From Pelorhabdus rhamnosifermentans (GTDB lineage Bacteria > Bacillota > Negativicutes > UMGS1260), in contig NZ_JAHGVE010000028.1 of NCBI RefSeq assembly GCF_018835585.1, forward strand, positions 1 to 52,086: DNA of 52,086 nt. Reading direction: 5' to 3'. The translations under genes were made by a program, and so were the position numbers. Within the stretch, counting starts at the first letter, position 1. Every line of letters starts with the position of its first letter. Below the pieces are notes generated by a model. That model ran no database searches and was not told where the DNA came from. It worked only from the letters and a program-made list of their open reading frames with translations. Positions 7,548 to 15,716 of this stretch are shown here, one piece after another.

Positions 7548-7796
7548 ATGATGGAAAAAATTATCGAGCAAATCAAAGCTGAACGTATTCGAAAAAAAGT
7601 TACAATGGATGAACTCGCTATTGCAAGTGGTGTTAGTCAAAAACATATTAGCAATATTGAAAATTACAAAGTAAAGCCAACATTGGAAACGCTGGAAAAG
7701 TTGGCAAAATCATTGGGACTAGAAATCGGCGTTAGCTTAAAAGAAGTTGAGTTATTAGGCAACAGTAAAAAAAACACTCTAAAATTAGCAGCCTAA
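7548..7796 (+). CDS. XRE-family repressor, plus strand, 82 aa
   Basis: The protein has an XRE helix-turn-helix at residues about 5-62: KAERIRKKVTMDELAIASGV, QKHISNIENYK, then TLEKLAKSLGLEIGVSL. The last ~20 residues are a polar tail. A GGGGGTGA sequence precedes the start. It is the only XRE gene of the five on the plus strand and is divergent from the 7099-7410 gene, with 137 bases between the starts, the arrangement of a CI/Cro-like switch. It lies upstream of the dehydrogenase operon and could influence it. Confidence 0.8.
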   Translation: MMEKIIEQIKAERIRKKVTMDELAIASGVSQKHISNIENYKVKPTLETLEKLAKSLGLEIGVSLKEVELLGNSKKNTLKLAA

Positions 7797-7927
7797 AATT
7801 AACTGATTATTAAGAAAAAGGAGGCTTTCTACTTTAAATAACATAAAGCGAGGTGAAAAGAGAAGCGCAATACGTCGGGTACGAAGTATTCCAGCCGCCA
7901 AGCAAAGGTTTACTTCATCATGGAATT

Positions 7928-8031
7928 TCATAATATTGTAATTTTATTATAACGTATCCGACACAAGACGTAAATGTTTATGAATTTTGGAATATGATTT
8001 TGAACTGAATTACAAAAGGAGTTGATAGAAA
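7928..8031. repeat. Intact copy of the repeated promoter region of the dehydrogenase operon
   Basis: The segment CATAATATTGTAATTTTATT, then AACGTATCCGACACAAGACG and TAAATGTTTATG (adjoining pieces) leads into the ribosome binding site AAAAGGAG and the ATG at 8032. A close copy occupies 6756-6855 and a more diverged one about 5593-5660. The three copies bracket the XRE genes. Confidence 0.7.
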
Positions 8032-9048
8032 ATGAAAGCGGTGAGTTTGAATTCACCTCTTAAAATCGGTATGAGAAGTGTGCCCATGGCAGAAAGACGG
8101 AATGCGAATGAGGTTCTTATCAAAGTGAGGGCTTTAGGAATTTGCGGTTCGGATATTGGTGCTTTTAGGGGAAGTAATCCGTTGGTAAGCTATCCAAGGA
8201 TTCTTGGTCACGAAATTGGTGGCGAAGTGCTGGAGGTTGGCGAGAGCGCGTCAGGGATTGCTGTTGGGAACAAAGTTGTTGTCGAGCCTTATCTTCCTTG
8301 CCGAGAGTGTTATTCCTGCAGTATGGGACGAACTAATTGTTGTGAGCAGTTAAAAGTATTGGGTGTTCATATCGATGGCGGGATGGCAGAGTATTTTTCC
8401 CATCCTGTGGAGTGGGTTCATCGCGTGCCAGACGAAATGGAATGGAAACAGGTAGCCATGATCGAGCCGCTTACGATTGCCTTGCATGCCAATCATCAGG
8501 CCAAGGTCAAAACCAGGGAACATGTTTTGATTATCGGGGCGGGGACGATTGGCTTGTTGGCCGCTCAAGTGGCCCAGGTCTATGGAGCGATTCCCATTGT
8601 CATGGATATTGAAAAGGAACGGTTAAAACTGGCCAGGGCCATCGGCATGCCCTATACTCTTCAGCCCGGCGAAGGAAATGTAATCGAACAGGTACAGGAA
8701 ATTACCCACGGCCGAATGGCTGAAGCGGTGATTGAGGCTTCGGGTGCGAAATCAGCCATTTACAGCATATTCGATTATGTATCTTATGCGGGGCGGATTG
8801 TCCTGGTAGGGTGGCCGAAGGGGGAAACGCCGCTGGCTACGGCAGTGATCACAAAAAAAGAACTGACTGTTGCCGGATCGCGCAACAGTGTAGGGGAATT
8901 TGCGGAAGCCACGCAGTTAATACAAAGTAAACAGGTGCAACTGGAACCGCTTATCAGTCGTGTGGTTACGTTAGAGGGAATTCCCGATGCAGTGGAGAGT
9001 ATTGCGTCCCATCCGGATAAATTCATGAAAGTTGTAGCGGTATTGTGA
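8032..9048 (+). CDS. Zinc-dependent alcohol dehydrogenase family protein (sugar-acid or polyol dehydrogenase type)
   Basis: The 338-residue protein has the usual length and order of medium-chain zinc dehydrogenases. The GroES-like domain carries LGICGSDIGAFRG and GHEIGGEV (catalytic zinc Cys and His/Glu) and a structural zinc lobe CRECYSCSMGRTNCC. The Rossmann domain has GAGTIGLLAAQVA (residues about 165-180) and an acidic MDIEKERL after the second strand, which predicts NAD rather than NADP. It oxidises a secondary alcohol; relatives act on threonine, sorbitol or L-galactonate. It is followed 29 bases later by an MFS transporter and then a cyclase-family hydrolase, so a catabolic operon for an imported hydroxylated compound is likely. 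Its 5' end is duplicated at 6835-7017. Confidence 0.9.
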   Translation: MKAVSLNSPLKIGMRSVPMAERRNANEVLIKVRALGICGSDIGAFRGSNPLVSYPRILGHEIGGEVLEVGESASGIAVGNKVVVEPYLPCRECYSCSMGRTNCCEQLKVLGVHIDGGMAEYFSHPVEWVHRVPDEMEWKQVAMIEPLTIALHANHQAKVKTREHVLIIGAGTIGLLAAQVAQVYGAIPIVMDIEKERLKLARAIGMPYTLQPGEGNVIEQVQEITHGRMAEAVIEASGAKSAIYSIFDYVSYAGRIVLVGWPKGETPLATAVITKKELTVAGSRNSVGEFAEATQLIQSKQVQLEPLISRVVTLEGIPDAVESIASHPDKFMKVVAVL

Positions 9049-9077
9049 TAAAAAAACACGGGGAGAGAGGTACTAGC

Positions 9078-10355
9078 ATGGAAAAAGTGCGAAAATTCAG
9101 TTTACCAAAGGCCCATCCGATTTCTTGGTGCATGCTTTTGATTACGACCTTGGCCATTTTATTGACATCGGTTTCCCGGCAAATCCTGCCGACTGTCATA
9201 CCGGCCATTATGCAGGAATATCATTTCGATGCAGTCCAAGCCGGATGGCTGAACTCGTTTATGTTTATCGGCGCTTTTGTCGGTTCGGTGTTTTTCGGGA
9301 TTCTTTCCGATTGCGTCGGCACCGGCTATAAACGAAGCTGGTCGTGGGTCTATGCGATTGGTGTCGCCGTGATCGGCGGCATCATTACCGCCTATACCCG
9401 GACTATCGGATCGATGCGGGCCTGCCTGGCATTTATGGGCATGGGAACCGGCGGTTCAGAGCCGGTCAATGTGGCGATTGTAGGGGAATGGTGGCAAAAG
9501 GAAAACCGGGGTTTTGCCATCGGGGTTCATCACACCGGCTTTCCACTGGGGCAATTTGTGGGGCCGCTGATTATCGGAGCGATACTGAGTGTTGGGACCT
9601 GGCATGAAGCATTTATTTTTGTTCCGCTAATCGGTGTTCCGATCATGATTGCCCAAGTCGTTTTGGGCAATAAGAAAAATCAGGACAAGGTCTATGGCTG
9701 GATCAGAGAACATCATCTGACGGTGCCGGTGGAGGAAGGCAAACCGGCTACCAAATCGTCGTTCAGCGACGCCTTCCGGTATGTCGGAACTTGTTTTAAA
9801 AATCGCAACTGCTTGTTGTCGATTGCGATGATTTTCTTGTTTTTATGGGCTGAGCAAGGGATTGGAACGTTTCTAACCTTGCATTTGACGAAGACCGGCA
9901 TCGGACTTGCCGCTGCCTCGGTCATTTCCGGTGCGTCGGGACTGACCGGCTGGATCGGACAAATTTTTTGGAGTTCATTGTCTGATTATACGGGCCGGAA
10001 AGTATCGCTCAAGATTATCACGGCGGGATGGATTGTTGCGACGCTGGCCTGTATTTTTATCGACTCGGAAATGACGGGGTGGGTTATCCTGATCGGCTGG
10101 GGCTTGTTTCGCAATTCGCCGTATCCGGTGGTTTATGCTCTGTTGATTGACTCGATGCCGAAAGCGGCGGCGTCTAGTATGGGACTGATGATCGGGATTG
10201 CCATGGGGCTGTCCGGTTTTCTGGTAGCTCCGGTTGCAGGCTGGATCATCCAAACTTATGGCTTTACGGTGCATTACCTGATACTTGCGGCTGTTCTTGT
10301 CGTCGCATTTATTCCGATGGTTTTGATCAAAGAAACGGTTGTTCCCACGAAGTAA
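9078..10355 (+). CDS. MFS transporter (organic anion/sugar-acid type)
   Basis: The 425-residue start at the ATG 9078 follows a GAGAGAGG site; an in-frame ATG at 9045 overlaps the previous gene without a site. About 12 membrane segments are visible, with a central charged loop near residues 195-225. The loop after the second segment (GILSDCVGTGYKRSWSWVYA) matches the conserved MFS G-D-R/K motif, and SSLSDYTGRKVSLK repeats it in the second half. The protein resembles anion:cation symporter members for aldonates and aromatic acids. It sits between a dehydrogenase and a hydrolase and probably imports their substrate. Confidence 0.85.
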   Translation: MEKVRKFSLPKAHPISWCMLLITTLAILLTSVSRQILPTVIPAIMQEYHFDAVQAGWLNSFMFIGAFVGSVFFGILSDCVGTGYKRSWSWVYAIGVAVIGGIITAYTRTIGSMRACLAFMGMGTGGSEPVNVAIVGEWWQKENRGFAIGVHHTGFPLGQFVGPLIIGAILSVGTWHEAFIFVPLIGVPIMIAQVVLGNKKNQDKVYGWIREHHLTVPVEEGKPATKSSFSDAFRYVGTCFKNRNCLLSIAMIFLFLWAEQGIGTFLTLHLTKTGIGLAAASVISGASGLTGWIGQIFWSSLSDYTGRKVSLKIITAGWIVATLACIFIDSEMTGWVILIGWGLFRNSPYPVVYALLIDSMPKAAASSMGLMIGIAMGLSGFLVAPVAGWIIQTYGFTVHYLILAAVLVVAFIPMVLIKETVVPTK

Positions 10356-10390
10356 TGGATGGGTAATCAGATTGAGGAGATGAAAAAATA

Positions 10391-11101
10391 ATGTTAACCA
10401 GGATTGACGAATTAAAGGCTTTTCTTGATAGTATGGAAATGGTGGATTTAACCTTTACGCTGGAATCGGGTATGCCGACTTGGCCGACTCATCCCCGGTT
10501 TTATCATGATGTAGTTGAGTCTTATGCTCTGGGTGATGCTTCCTGTCACTATCAACTGGTGCTGGGGGAACATTGCGGCACGCATATCGATGCGCCTGCT
10601 CACTTTATTGCGGCGGGGCCCCGTCATTTGGGCATTGATCGAGTGCCGCTGACAAGTTTTTATGGACGGGCAGTGAAGGTCGAAGCAGTGGATAAAGGTG
10701 AGAATGGCTTGTTGACGCGCGAGAATTTTGAGCAATGGGAACAGGGGCATGGCAAGATAGGCGCGGGAGATATTGTTCTGCTTCATTTCGGTTGGGACCG
10801 GTACTGGGCCAAGAAACCGGACTACGCTAAATTTATGAATAATTGGCCCGGACTTGCTAAAGATGCTGCGCAGTATCTGGTTGAAAAAAAGGTCAAGGCC
10901 GTAGGTACAGACGCTATGGCACTGGATGTGTTTACAAGTACGGATTTTCCGGCGCACAATATATTGCTCGGCTCAGGCATACTTATTATTGAGAATTTAA
11001 ACAATCTTAGCCTGTTGCCAGACTTTTCGCTGCTTCAAGTTTTCCCGTTAAAAATTAAGGATGGATCGGGTTCGCCAATCCGGGCTATCGCTTATAAATA
11101 G
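10391..11101 (+). CDS. Cyclase family protein (kynurenine formamidase-like metal hydrolase)
   Basis: The 236-residue protein has the family's hallmark HCGTHIDAPAHF near residues 58-69, whose His and Asp bind a divalent metal, preceded by DLTFTLESGMPTWPTHPRF. Further conserved parts are GAGDIVLLHFGWDRYW and VKAVGTDAMALDV. Family members include kynurenine formamidase, isatin hydrolase and other amide or lactone hydrolases; the operon partners (dehydrogenase and transporter) favour a lactone or cyclic amide made from the imported compound, but this is inference. No tryptophan-catabolic genes are nearby. A terminator follows at 11155. Confidence 0.85.
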   Translation: MLTRIDELKAFLDSMEMVDLTFTLESGMPTWPTHPRFYHDVVESYALGDASCHYQLVLGEHCGTHIDAPAHFIAAGPRHLGIDRVPLTSFYGRAVKVEAVDKGENGLLTRENFEQWEQGHGKIGAGDIVLLHFGWDRYWAKKPDYAKFMNNWPGLAKDAAQYLVEKKVKAVGTDAMALDVFTSTDFPAHNILLGSGILIIENLNNLSLLPDFSLLQVFPLKIKDGSGSPIRAIAYK

Positions 11102-11154
11102 AGATAAGTCAGGATCGCCCGCTTAGGAACTGTTTAGGGTTATTTGAATTACAT

Positions 11155-11195
11155 AAGCTGATGCCGTTTTTTCAAATGGTGTCAGCTTTATTTTT
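11155..11195 (+). terminator. Terminator of the dehydrogenase operon
   Basis: AAGCTGATGCC pairs with GGTGTCAGCTT (one wobble), followed by TATTTTTTG. Confidence 0.75.
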
Positions 11196-11265
11196 TGTCT
11201 GAATACGTTAGTTTGTTATGAGACGATGGTCCCTTCTTTCAGCAGATTGGCACTTTTTTAATAAC

Positions 11266-11299
11266 CAGTCACAATTTTGTCATATTTCCATGGTACCGT
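11266..11299 (+). promoter_or_regulatory. Pho-box-like promoter of the contractile-system locus
   Basis: CAGTCACAATTTTGTCAT (11266-11283) is an 11-base-spaced direct repeat of GTCA units that fits the PhoB box pattern (two CTGTCAT-like units 11 bases apart). After exactly 10 bases comes TACCGT (11294-11299) in the -10 position. Copies with the same spacing lie at 34183 and 49756. The start codon of the sheath-like gene is 145 bases downstream. A separate inverted repeat, TCCATGGTA/TACCATGGA, overlaps the -10 (11287-11295 and 11320-11328) and may bind a second regulator. Confidence 0.6.
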
Positions 11300-11444
11300 T
11301 TGTATATAGATGCAAATAATACCATGGAAAATAGTGGAGAAGGCCCGGGGCTTGTGGGGACGGGCTATTTTTTATGACTGCCAGGTTGCTAATGAAAGAT
11401 AGTTCGGCAGCAGGGTAAAACGCTTATGAGAAAGGACTGTCAAA

Positions 11445-13616
11445 ATGGAAATCATTGAACAGACAAATCGTACTATTTTATTTGAGGAAATTAACCCGGA
11501 AAAATTAGATATCCTCACATTAGTAGGCGACGTTAAAGGGCTGGAAGGCTTGAGTGATGAGAAAATCAAAGAAATTAACGAAGCTCTGGAGGTAAAGAGT
11601 TTTGATGAGTTTCTGGATAAGTTTTCGCCGGTTATTTACTCTTTTTACAATGCAGCAAATCAAAAAGTATTATACACGCTAAAAAAGCCTGAAAATCTTC
11701 CGGAAAATTGCATTACTGAAATTCCAATTAATAAGCAAAATGATTTTGTAAAAATGCTCATTACGCTGATTGACGCTAAAAGTTCTCAGGGGACAGCGAA
11801 TGTTGATTTTAAGTTTGAAAATCTGCTTGATATGATATCACCCAAAAAGGTGATGGAGGATATTCGTCAATCCCGTAAAGAGATAAATTATCTGTATAAT
11901 CAATACGACAAGTTGGATGAAGAAGATCCTAAAAAACTGGATGTTGGCGATAAATTAAACTATATGTTTGAAGAAGCCAGCCAAAACTACAACAATATTA
12001 TGGCCATGCTGCCTTTGGCTATTGAAGATATAAAAACCCGGCTGTTGTTAGGCAGTGGCGAGCAACAAAGTGCTAACGAGGTATTGCAGATTGGCGTACT
12101 TAGTATGGGGGACAATGGTGAACTGAAAATTATTGAAGCGCCGAAAAATGAGACTACGGCACTGATGACGCTGGACGATAAGGCTAACACCGGATTGATA
12201 ACTGCCTTTGAAGAGGACTATGAGGAAGTCAACCAGACCCCGTCAGGTTATGTAAAAAGTTTGGTTGTCCGGACTTTTTGTCCCTTGCCGTCAACCATGC
12301 AAAGTGAAGTTGATGTAGCCACCGAGGTCCAGAACTATAACACTTATCTGGAATTTTATAAAAATGCCAAAGATGACTTTGTCAAAACGGTCAAGCCCTT
12401 AGTGGAAAAAATAATCGGCGTGAAGATGTATTTTGATCAATATGCAGTAAAAAACAAGGAAATGCAGCCGTCGCTGCTTGTGACGAATACGAAGTTGGAT
12501 ATGCTGGTAAAAAGCAATAACTTGCCGCGGCTAAATACTTACTTTAACACGGTAAATGCCAAGAATGACTTTACCAATACTGTCTGGTTTGGCATTGTGC
12601 CTGATGTAAGTATGGAATTTGGTGGCAAAGTGAAATTAAGCCGGGAGCGTTTCAAAGGCAATCAGCATAGTAATCGCCACGAAACCAATACCATGGAGTC
12701 GTTAGTCATTCTCTTAAATGCCATAAAAGACTATAAAGTCCAAATTTTCTTCAGCTTTGAATGCCGGGAGGAAACGACTTTTAGTCATATTGCTACCGCC
12801 GGAATTGACAAATTTATTGATAAATGCGGGGACCTGGTCCGCAAGGATTATAGTGAGTATGCCATTCCCTGCATACCGAACTTCACGATTATTCCCAAAG
12901 ATAAATCGGGAGTTATTCTGGATAATAAAATGACGGTCAATCAAGTGGGGGCCGCTGAACTTTCCACAGAAAAAGAGGATTTGATGAAGTTGTGGCTTGA
13001 GGGAGTATATATCAGCAGTTCCTATGTTGCCGCCGGCCTCATGGCCGCTTGGCAATGTCCGGAATTTTTGCGGGAAACCGTAAAAAATGCTGACAAAGCT
13101 TATCCTGGTGTACGCTTTGACGTTGAGGCTGGCGATAACGCTTTGAAGGTACCTACCACCCTAGCCAAAGAAATATCAGGTTTCACCAATAATATCAAAA
13201 GCATGATTAACAGGCGAAATTTTGGTTTTATCTTTTCATCAGAGAATGCTCAGGTCGGTGGTAAGGATATAAAAAAAATCACGGTGTATAAGGCCAGAAG
13301 TTTGGCCAGCAATGGGGATGAATTTGAGCCTGCATACAAAACCACCGTGAGCACCTATATTGAGAGAATTCTGCGCTTTAGCAGTAATGACTTTAAACAG
13401 GATAATATTGTATGGTTCTTTAGCAAAAATCCCAGCAGTCAAAAGAGTATGTGGCTGTCTTCAAAAAGCTATGTGAACTCGATTATCCAAGCGGGCGACG
13501 ATATTAACTATACAATTGATGATAAAAATGGGCTCTGCCAAATTGATCTTACTTTTAATGGTAATGTGAAGAATCTGGAAGTCGCTATTACCAAAAATAC
13601 GGCAGCTAGAGCCTGA
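11445..13616 (+). CDS. Predicted contractile-sheath-like protein (first gene of the injection-system locus)
   Basis: The 723-residue protein starts at an ATG preceded by AAAGGA. I infer a sheath role from position (directly before two Hcp-like tube genes, as in contractile systems), size and features. The N-terminal ~230 residues are helical and charged, and the rest is mixed alpha/beta with FGIVPDVSMEFGG and YISSSYVAAGLMAAWQCPEF. The C-terminus ends in beta strands (CQIDLTFNGNVKNLEVAITK), as in sheath subunits that interlock by terminal strands. Its length is close to TssB plus TssC together, so it could be a fused sheath subunit. No ATP-binding motif, signal peptide or membrane segment is seen. 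Confidence in a sheath role is moderate. Confidence 0.55.
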   Translation: MEIIEQTNRTILFEEINPEKLDILTLVGDVKGLEGLSDEKIKEINEALEVKSFDEFLDKFSPVIYSFYNAANQKVLYTLKKPENLPENCITEIPINKQNDFVKMLITLIDAKSSQGTANVDFKFENLLDMISPKKVMEDIRQSRKEINYLYNQYDKLDEEDPKKLDVGDKLNYMFEEASQNYNNIMAMLPLAIEDIKTRLLLGSGEQQSANEVLQIGVLSMGDNGELKIIEAPKNETTALMTLDDKANTGLITAFEEDYEEVNQTPSGYVKSLVVRTFCPLPSTMQSEVDVATEVQNYNTYLEFYKNAKDDFVKTVKPLVEKIIGVKMYFDQYAVKNKEMQPSLLVTNTKLDMLVKSNNLPRLNTYFNTVNAKNDFTNTVWFGIVPDVSMEFGGKVKLSRERFKGNQHSNRHETNTMESLVILLNAIKDYKVQIFFSFECREETTFSHIATAGIDKFIDKCGDLVRKDYSEYAIPCIPNFTIIPKDKSGVILDNKMTVNQVGAAELSTEKEDLMKLWLEGVYISSSYVAAGLMAAWQCPEFLRETVKNADKAYPGVRFDVEAGDNALKVPTTLAKEISGFTNNIKSMINRRNFGFIFSSENAQVGGKDIKKITVYKARSLASNGDEFEPAYKTTVSTYIERILRFSSNDFKQDNIVWFFSKNPSSQKSMWLSSKSYVNSIIQAGDDINYTIDDKNGLCQIDLTFNGNVKNLEVAITKNTAARA

Positions 13617-13707
13617 AGGTTCGAACTTTTACTATCTTTCTTTAGTCGAATGGTAACTCGTATCGGTCTAAAGCTCAGATAAATATCATTTATTCAGGAG
13701 GATTTTT

Positions 13708-14133
13708 ATGGGATTCAAACTTAAGGTTGAAGGTCAGGAAAACATTGAATTAGGGGTAAAAAGTATCACAACTGTGAAATTTTTAACAGATACACCTGAC
13801 GATTCTAATGCCCGTTCCACCGATTTGGGAACATCAATCATTGTTACTGGTAAAATATTGGCAGCAGTAGGAGGAGAAGAAGCCGACGGAACCATCAAGT
13901 TGGGCAAATGGTCTTTGGTTACAGCTGAGAAGGCTGCTTGTTATCGTAAGCTGACAATTGAAGTAATCGCCGCGGATCAAGTGGTAAGAAAGTTCGAGCT
14001 GCCCAATGCTTTTGTGGTGGATTACACCGAGGACTTTGGGACTGAAGAGGGCACAGGTACTTTCTATTTGCACATGAAGCAAAAGAAAGATAAACTTCCC
14101 GATGTGAAAATTGAGGGCGGTTATTCGGCTTAG
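13708..14133 (+). CDS. Hcp-like inner-tube protein, copy 1
   Basis: The 141-residue protein has the all-beta pattern and length of Hcp/phage tail-tube proteins: MGFKLKVEG at the start, a conserved SNARSTDLG loop, GTIKLGKWSLVTAEKA, a long strand IEVIAADQVVRKFELPNAFV, and GTFYLHMKQKKDKL near the end. In contractile systems such proteins stack as hexameric rings inside the sheath and are propelled out. A strong CAGGAGG site precedes it. A paralogue follows 31 bases later; copy 1 has a short insertion (VGGEEADG region) that copy 2 lacks. High expression is expected because many copies are needed per particle. Confidence 0.75.
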   Translation: MGFKLKVEGQENIELGVKSITTVKFLTDTPDDSNARSTDLGTSIIVTGKILAAVGGEEADGTIKLGKWSLVTAEKAACYRKLTIEVIAADQVVRKFELPNAFVVDYTEDFGTEEGTGTFYLHMKQKKDKLPDVKIEGGYSA

Positions 14134-14164
14134 GACTAACAACTAACGAAAGGAGTGGCTATTT

Positions 14165-14572
14165 ATGGGGTTTAAGGTAAAGATTGAAGGGGCCGAAGCC
14201 ATTGAATTAGATGTGGCCAGCATCACAACAGTTAAATTTAGTATGGACACACCCGTAGATTCTAACGCCCGTTCTACTGATTTAGGGGCTACGGTTACTG
14301 TTTCCGGCAAGATATTGGCAGCCGCTGATACCATAAAGCTGGGAAAATGGTCGTTAGTAACAGCGGAAAAAGCCGATTGCTATCGGAAGGCTACTGTAGA
14401 AGTACTGGCGGCTGATCAGATAGTAAGAAAGTTTTATTTCCCCAATGCTTTTGTGGTAGTATACACGGAATCTTTTGGTGATACCGAAGGTACAGGTACG
14501 TTTGAACTTGTTCTCAAACAGAAAAAAGACAAATTGACGGATTTAACCATCGAAGGTGGTTATCAAGCCTAA
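14165..14572 (+). CDS. Hcp-like inner-tube protein, copy 2
   Basis: The 135-residue protein is a close paralogue of the preceding gene product, sharing MGFK, SNARSTDLG, KLGKWSLVTAEKA, AADQ(I/V)VRKF and KQKKDKL, with roughly two thirds of positions the same by eye. It lacks the loop insertion of copy 1. Two tube proteins are known in extracellular contractile systems, where one forms the shaft and another the layer next to the spike; whether that holds here is inference. AAAGGAG precedes the start, and a strong hairpin (14581-14610) follows the stop. Confidence 0.75.
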   Translation: MGFKVKIEGAEAIELDVASITTVKFSMDTPVDSNARSTDLGATVTVSGKILAAADTIKLGKWSLVTAEKADCYRKATVEVLAADQIVRKFYFPNAFVVVYTESFGDTEGTGTFELVLKQKKDKLTDLTIEGGYQA

Positions 14573-14580
14573 GTAATAAG

Positions 14581-14610
14581 CGTAAGGGGGCTTTGCCCCC
14601 TTTACGTTTT
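14581..14610 (+). terminator. Hairpin after the tube genes; partial terminator or mRNA stabiliser
   Basis: CGTAAGGGGGC pairs with GCCCCCTTTACG (one bulge) across a TTT loop, followed by only four T residues. The short T-run suggests partial read-through, leaving the sheath and tube genes expressed more strongly than the genes after it. Confidence 0.55.
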
Positions 14611-14649
14611 ATACCAGCTCCAAAAATCTACATTGTAAGGACATAAAAA

Positions 14650-15087
14650 ATGAAAGATTTTTATGAAGTTTTAGAAGTAAACTGCAACGCCGATCCTAGC
14701 GAAATTAAAAAAAATTACCGCCGGTTATCAAAAAAATATCATCCTGATTTGAATCAGGGTAACCAAACGGCCGAACAGCGTTTTAAAGACGTGAACGAAG
14801 CCTATGCTGTACTTAGTAATACCGAGCGGCGCCATGAATACGATAGAAAGCAGGGTGCTGCGGCTGAAAAGAAACCGAAGCCTAGCAAAGAGCAAGGGCC
14901 AAAGCCGAAATTTGCCAAAAGCAGTTTTGATGTAAGCAATATCTCCAGACAATTTGAACATTACTTTGGTTTTGATCCGCAGAGTAAAGCAAAAAGTGTC
15001 AATTTTCACGGTAATCAACATCAAGCGAAAGATCCTTTAGATACATCCGACATATTCGAAGGTTTTTTTAAACCGAAAAAGAAGTAA
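14650..15087 (+). CDS. DnaJ-domain protein (Hsp40-like co-chaperone)
   Basis: The 145-residue protein has a J domain at residues about 2-65: [20 protein letters not shown], then the HPD motif in [10 protein letters not shown] (residues about 35-37), then [20 protein letters not shown]. The HPD motif stimulates ATP hydrolysis by Hsp70. There is no Gly/Phe region, zinc centre or substrate domain of full DnaJ; the tail is Lys/Pro-rich and polar. Its likely partner is the SAP-Hsp70 protein encoded at 21257. The pair may assemble, recycle or disassemble sheath in place of the ClpV ATPase, which is absent (inference). The stop overlaps the next start (TAATG). Confidence 0.85.
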   Translation: MKDFYEVLEVNCNADPSEIKKNYRRLSKKYHPDLNQGNQTAEQRFKDVNEAYAVLSNTERRHEYDRKQGAAAEKKPKPSKEQGPKPKFAKSSFDVSNISRQFEHYFGFDPQSKAKSVNFHGNQHQAKDPLDTSDIFEGFFKPKKK

Positions 15088-15701
15088 TGGGGCTGATTTT
15101 TTTGGGTACTCAAGAAAAAGATTTGTATATTTCATTGGAAGAACAAGAGATCCGCCGTATAAAACGTCTTAAGGCTGTGGACATCAGCATAGTATTGCTG
15201 GCGGTAGCCATTTGCGGTTTTATTTTAGCATATTACCAAACTTACGAAATGCAGCAGTATGTTTTACTTGGTGTATTCGCTTGTATTGGTTTATATTATG
15301 CCATTCGATTGATACCTGCAAAACAGGAGGAGACGCCGGCTGCTGCTCCGGAAATAAAAAGCATTATCAGTGGGATTGCGATGCTCAATGAACATGGAGT
15401 CCATATGAAAGAGTGGAATCTTGAGGGGCTGGTATCGCTTATCATTGGCAAAAACACCAAGAACAAAGAGGTTGACATAGATTTGAGCGACAGTGCTTAT
15501 GATGCTTTAATTCATGAAGAGCATGCTCTGATGAATTTTGCTGCAGGCAACTGGTATCTGGAAGGCCTGCATAAGCCAGCGGGCATCAGCATCAAAAAAA
15601 TCAATGACACCACGCGTTACCGGCTTACTGACAATAAACCCTGCAAGCTCGACCGCGGCGATATTGTATATATAGCTAACACACGATTGTTGATAAAGTA
15701 G
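15087..15701 (+). CDS. Membrane protein with a cytoplasmic FHA-like domain
   Basis: The 204-residue protein has a charged N-terminus, two membrane segments (about residues 31-48 and 53-71) separated by a short turn, and a C-terminal domain from about residue 95. That domain has FHA features: LIIGKNTKNKEVDIDLSD, then HEEHALMNFAAGNWYLEGLH, and DRGDIVYIANTRLLIK at the end. FHA domains bind phosphothreonine peptides. In type VI systems an FHA protein (Fha/TagH) relays the kinase/phosphatase switch, so this could be a membrane-tethered version. The Arg of the usual GR motif is Lys (GKN), so phosphopeptide affinity is uncertain. Confidence 0.7.
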   Translation: MGLIFLGTQEKDLYISLEEQEIRRIKRLKAVDISIVLLAVAICGFILAYYQTYEMQQYVLLGVFACIGLYYAIRLIPAKQEETPAAAPEIKSIISGIAMLNEHGVHMKEWNLEGLVSLIIGKNTKNKEVDIDLSDSAYDALIHEEHALMNFAAGNWYLEGLHKPAGISIKKINDTTRYRLTDNKPCKLDRGDIVYIANTRLLIK

Positions 15702-15716
15702 AAGGGAGCAATAAAA

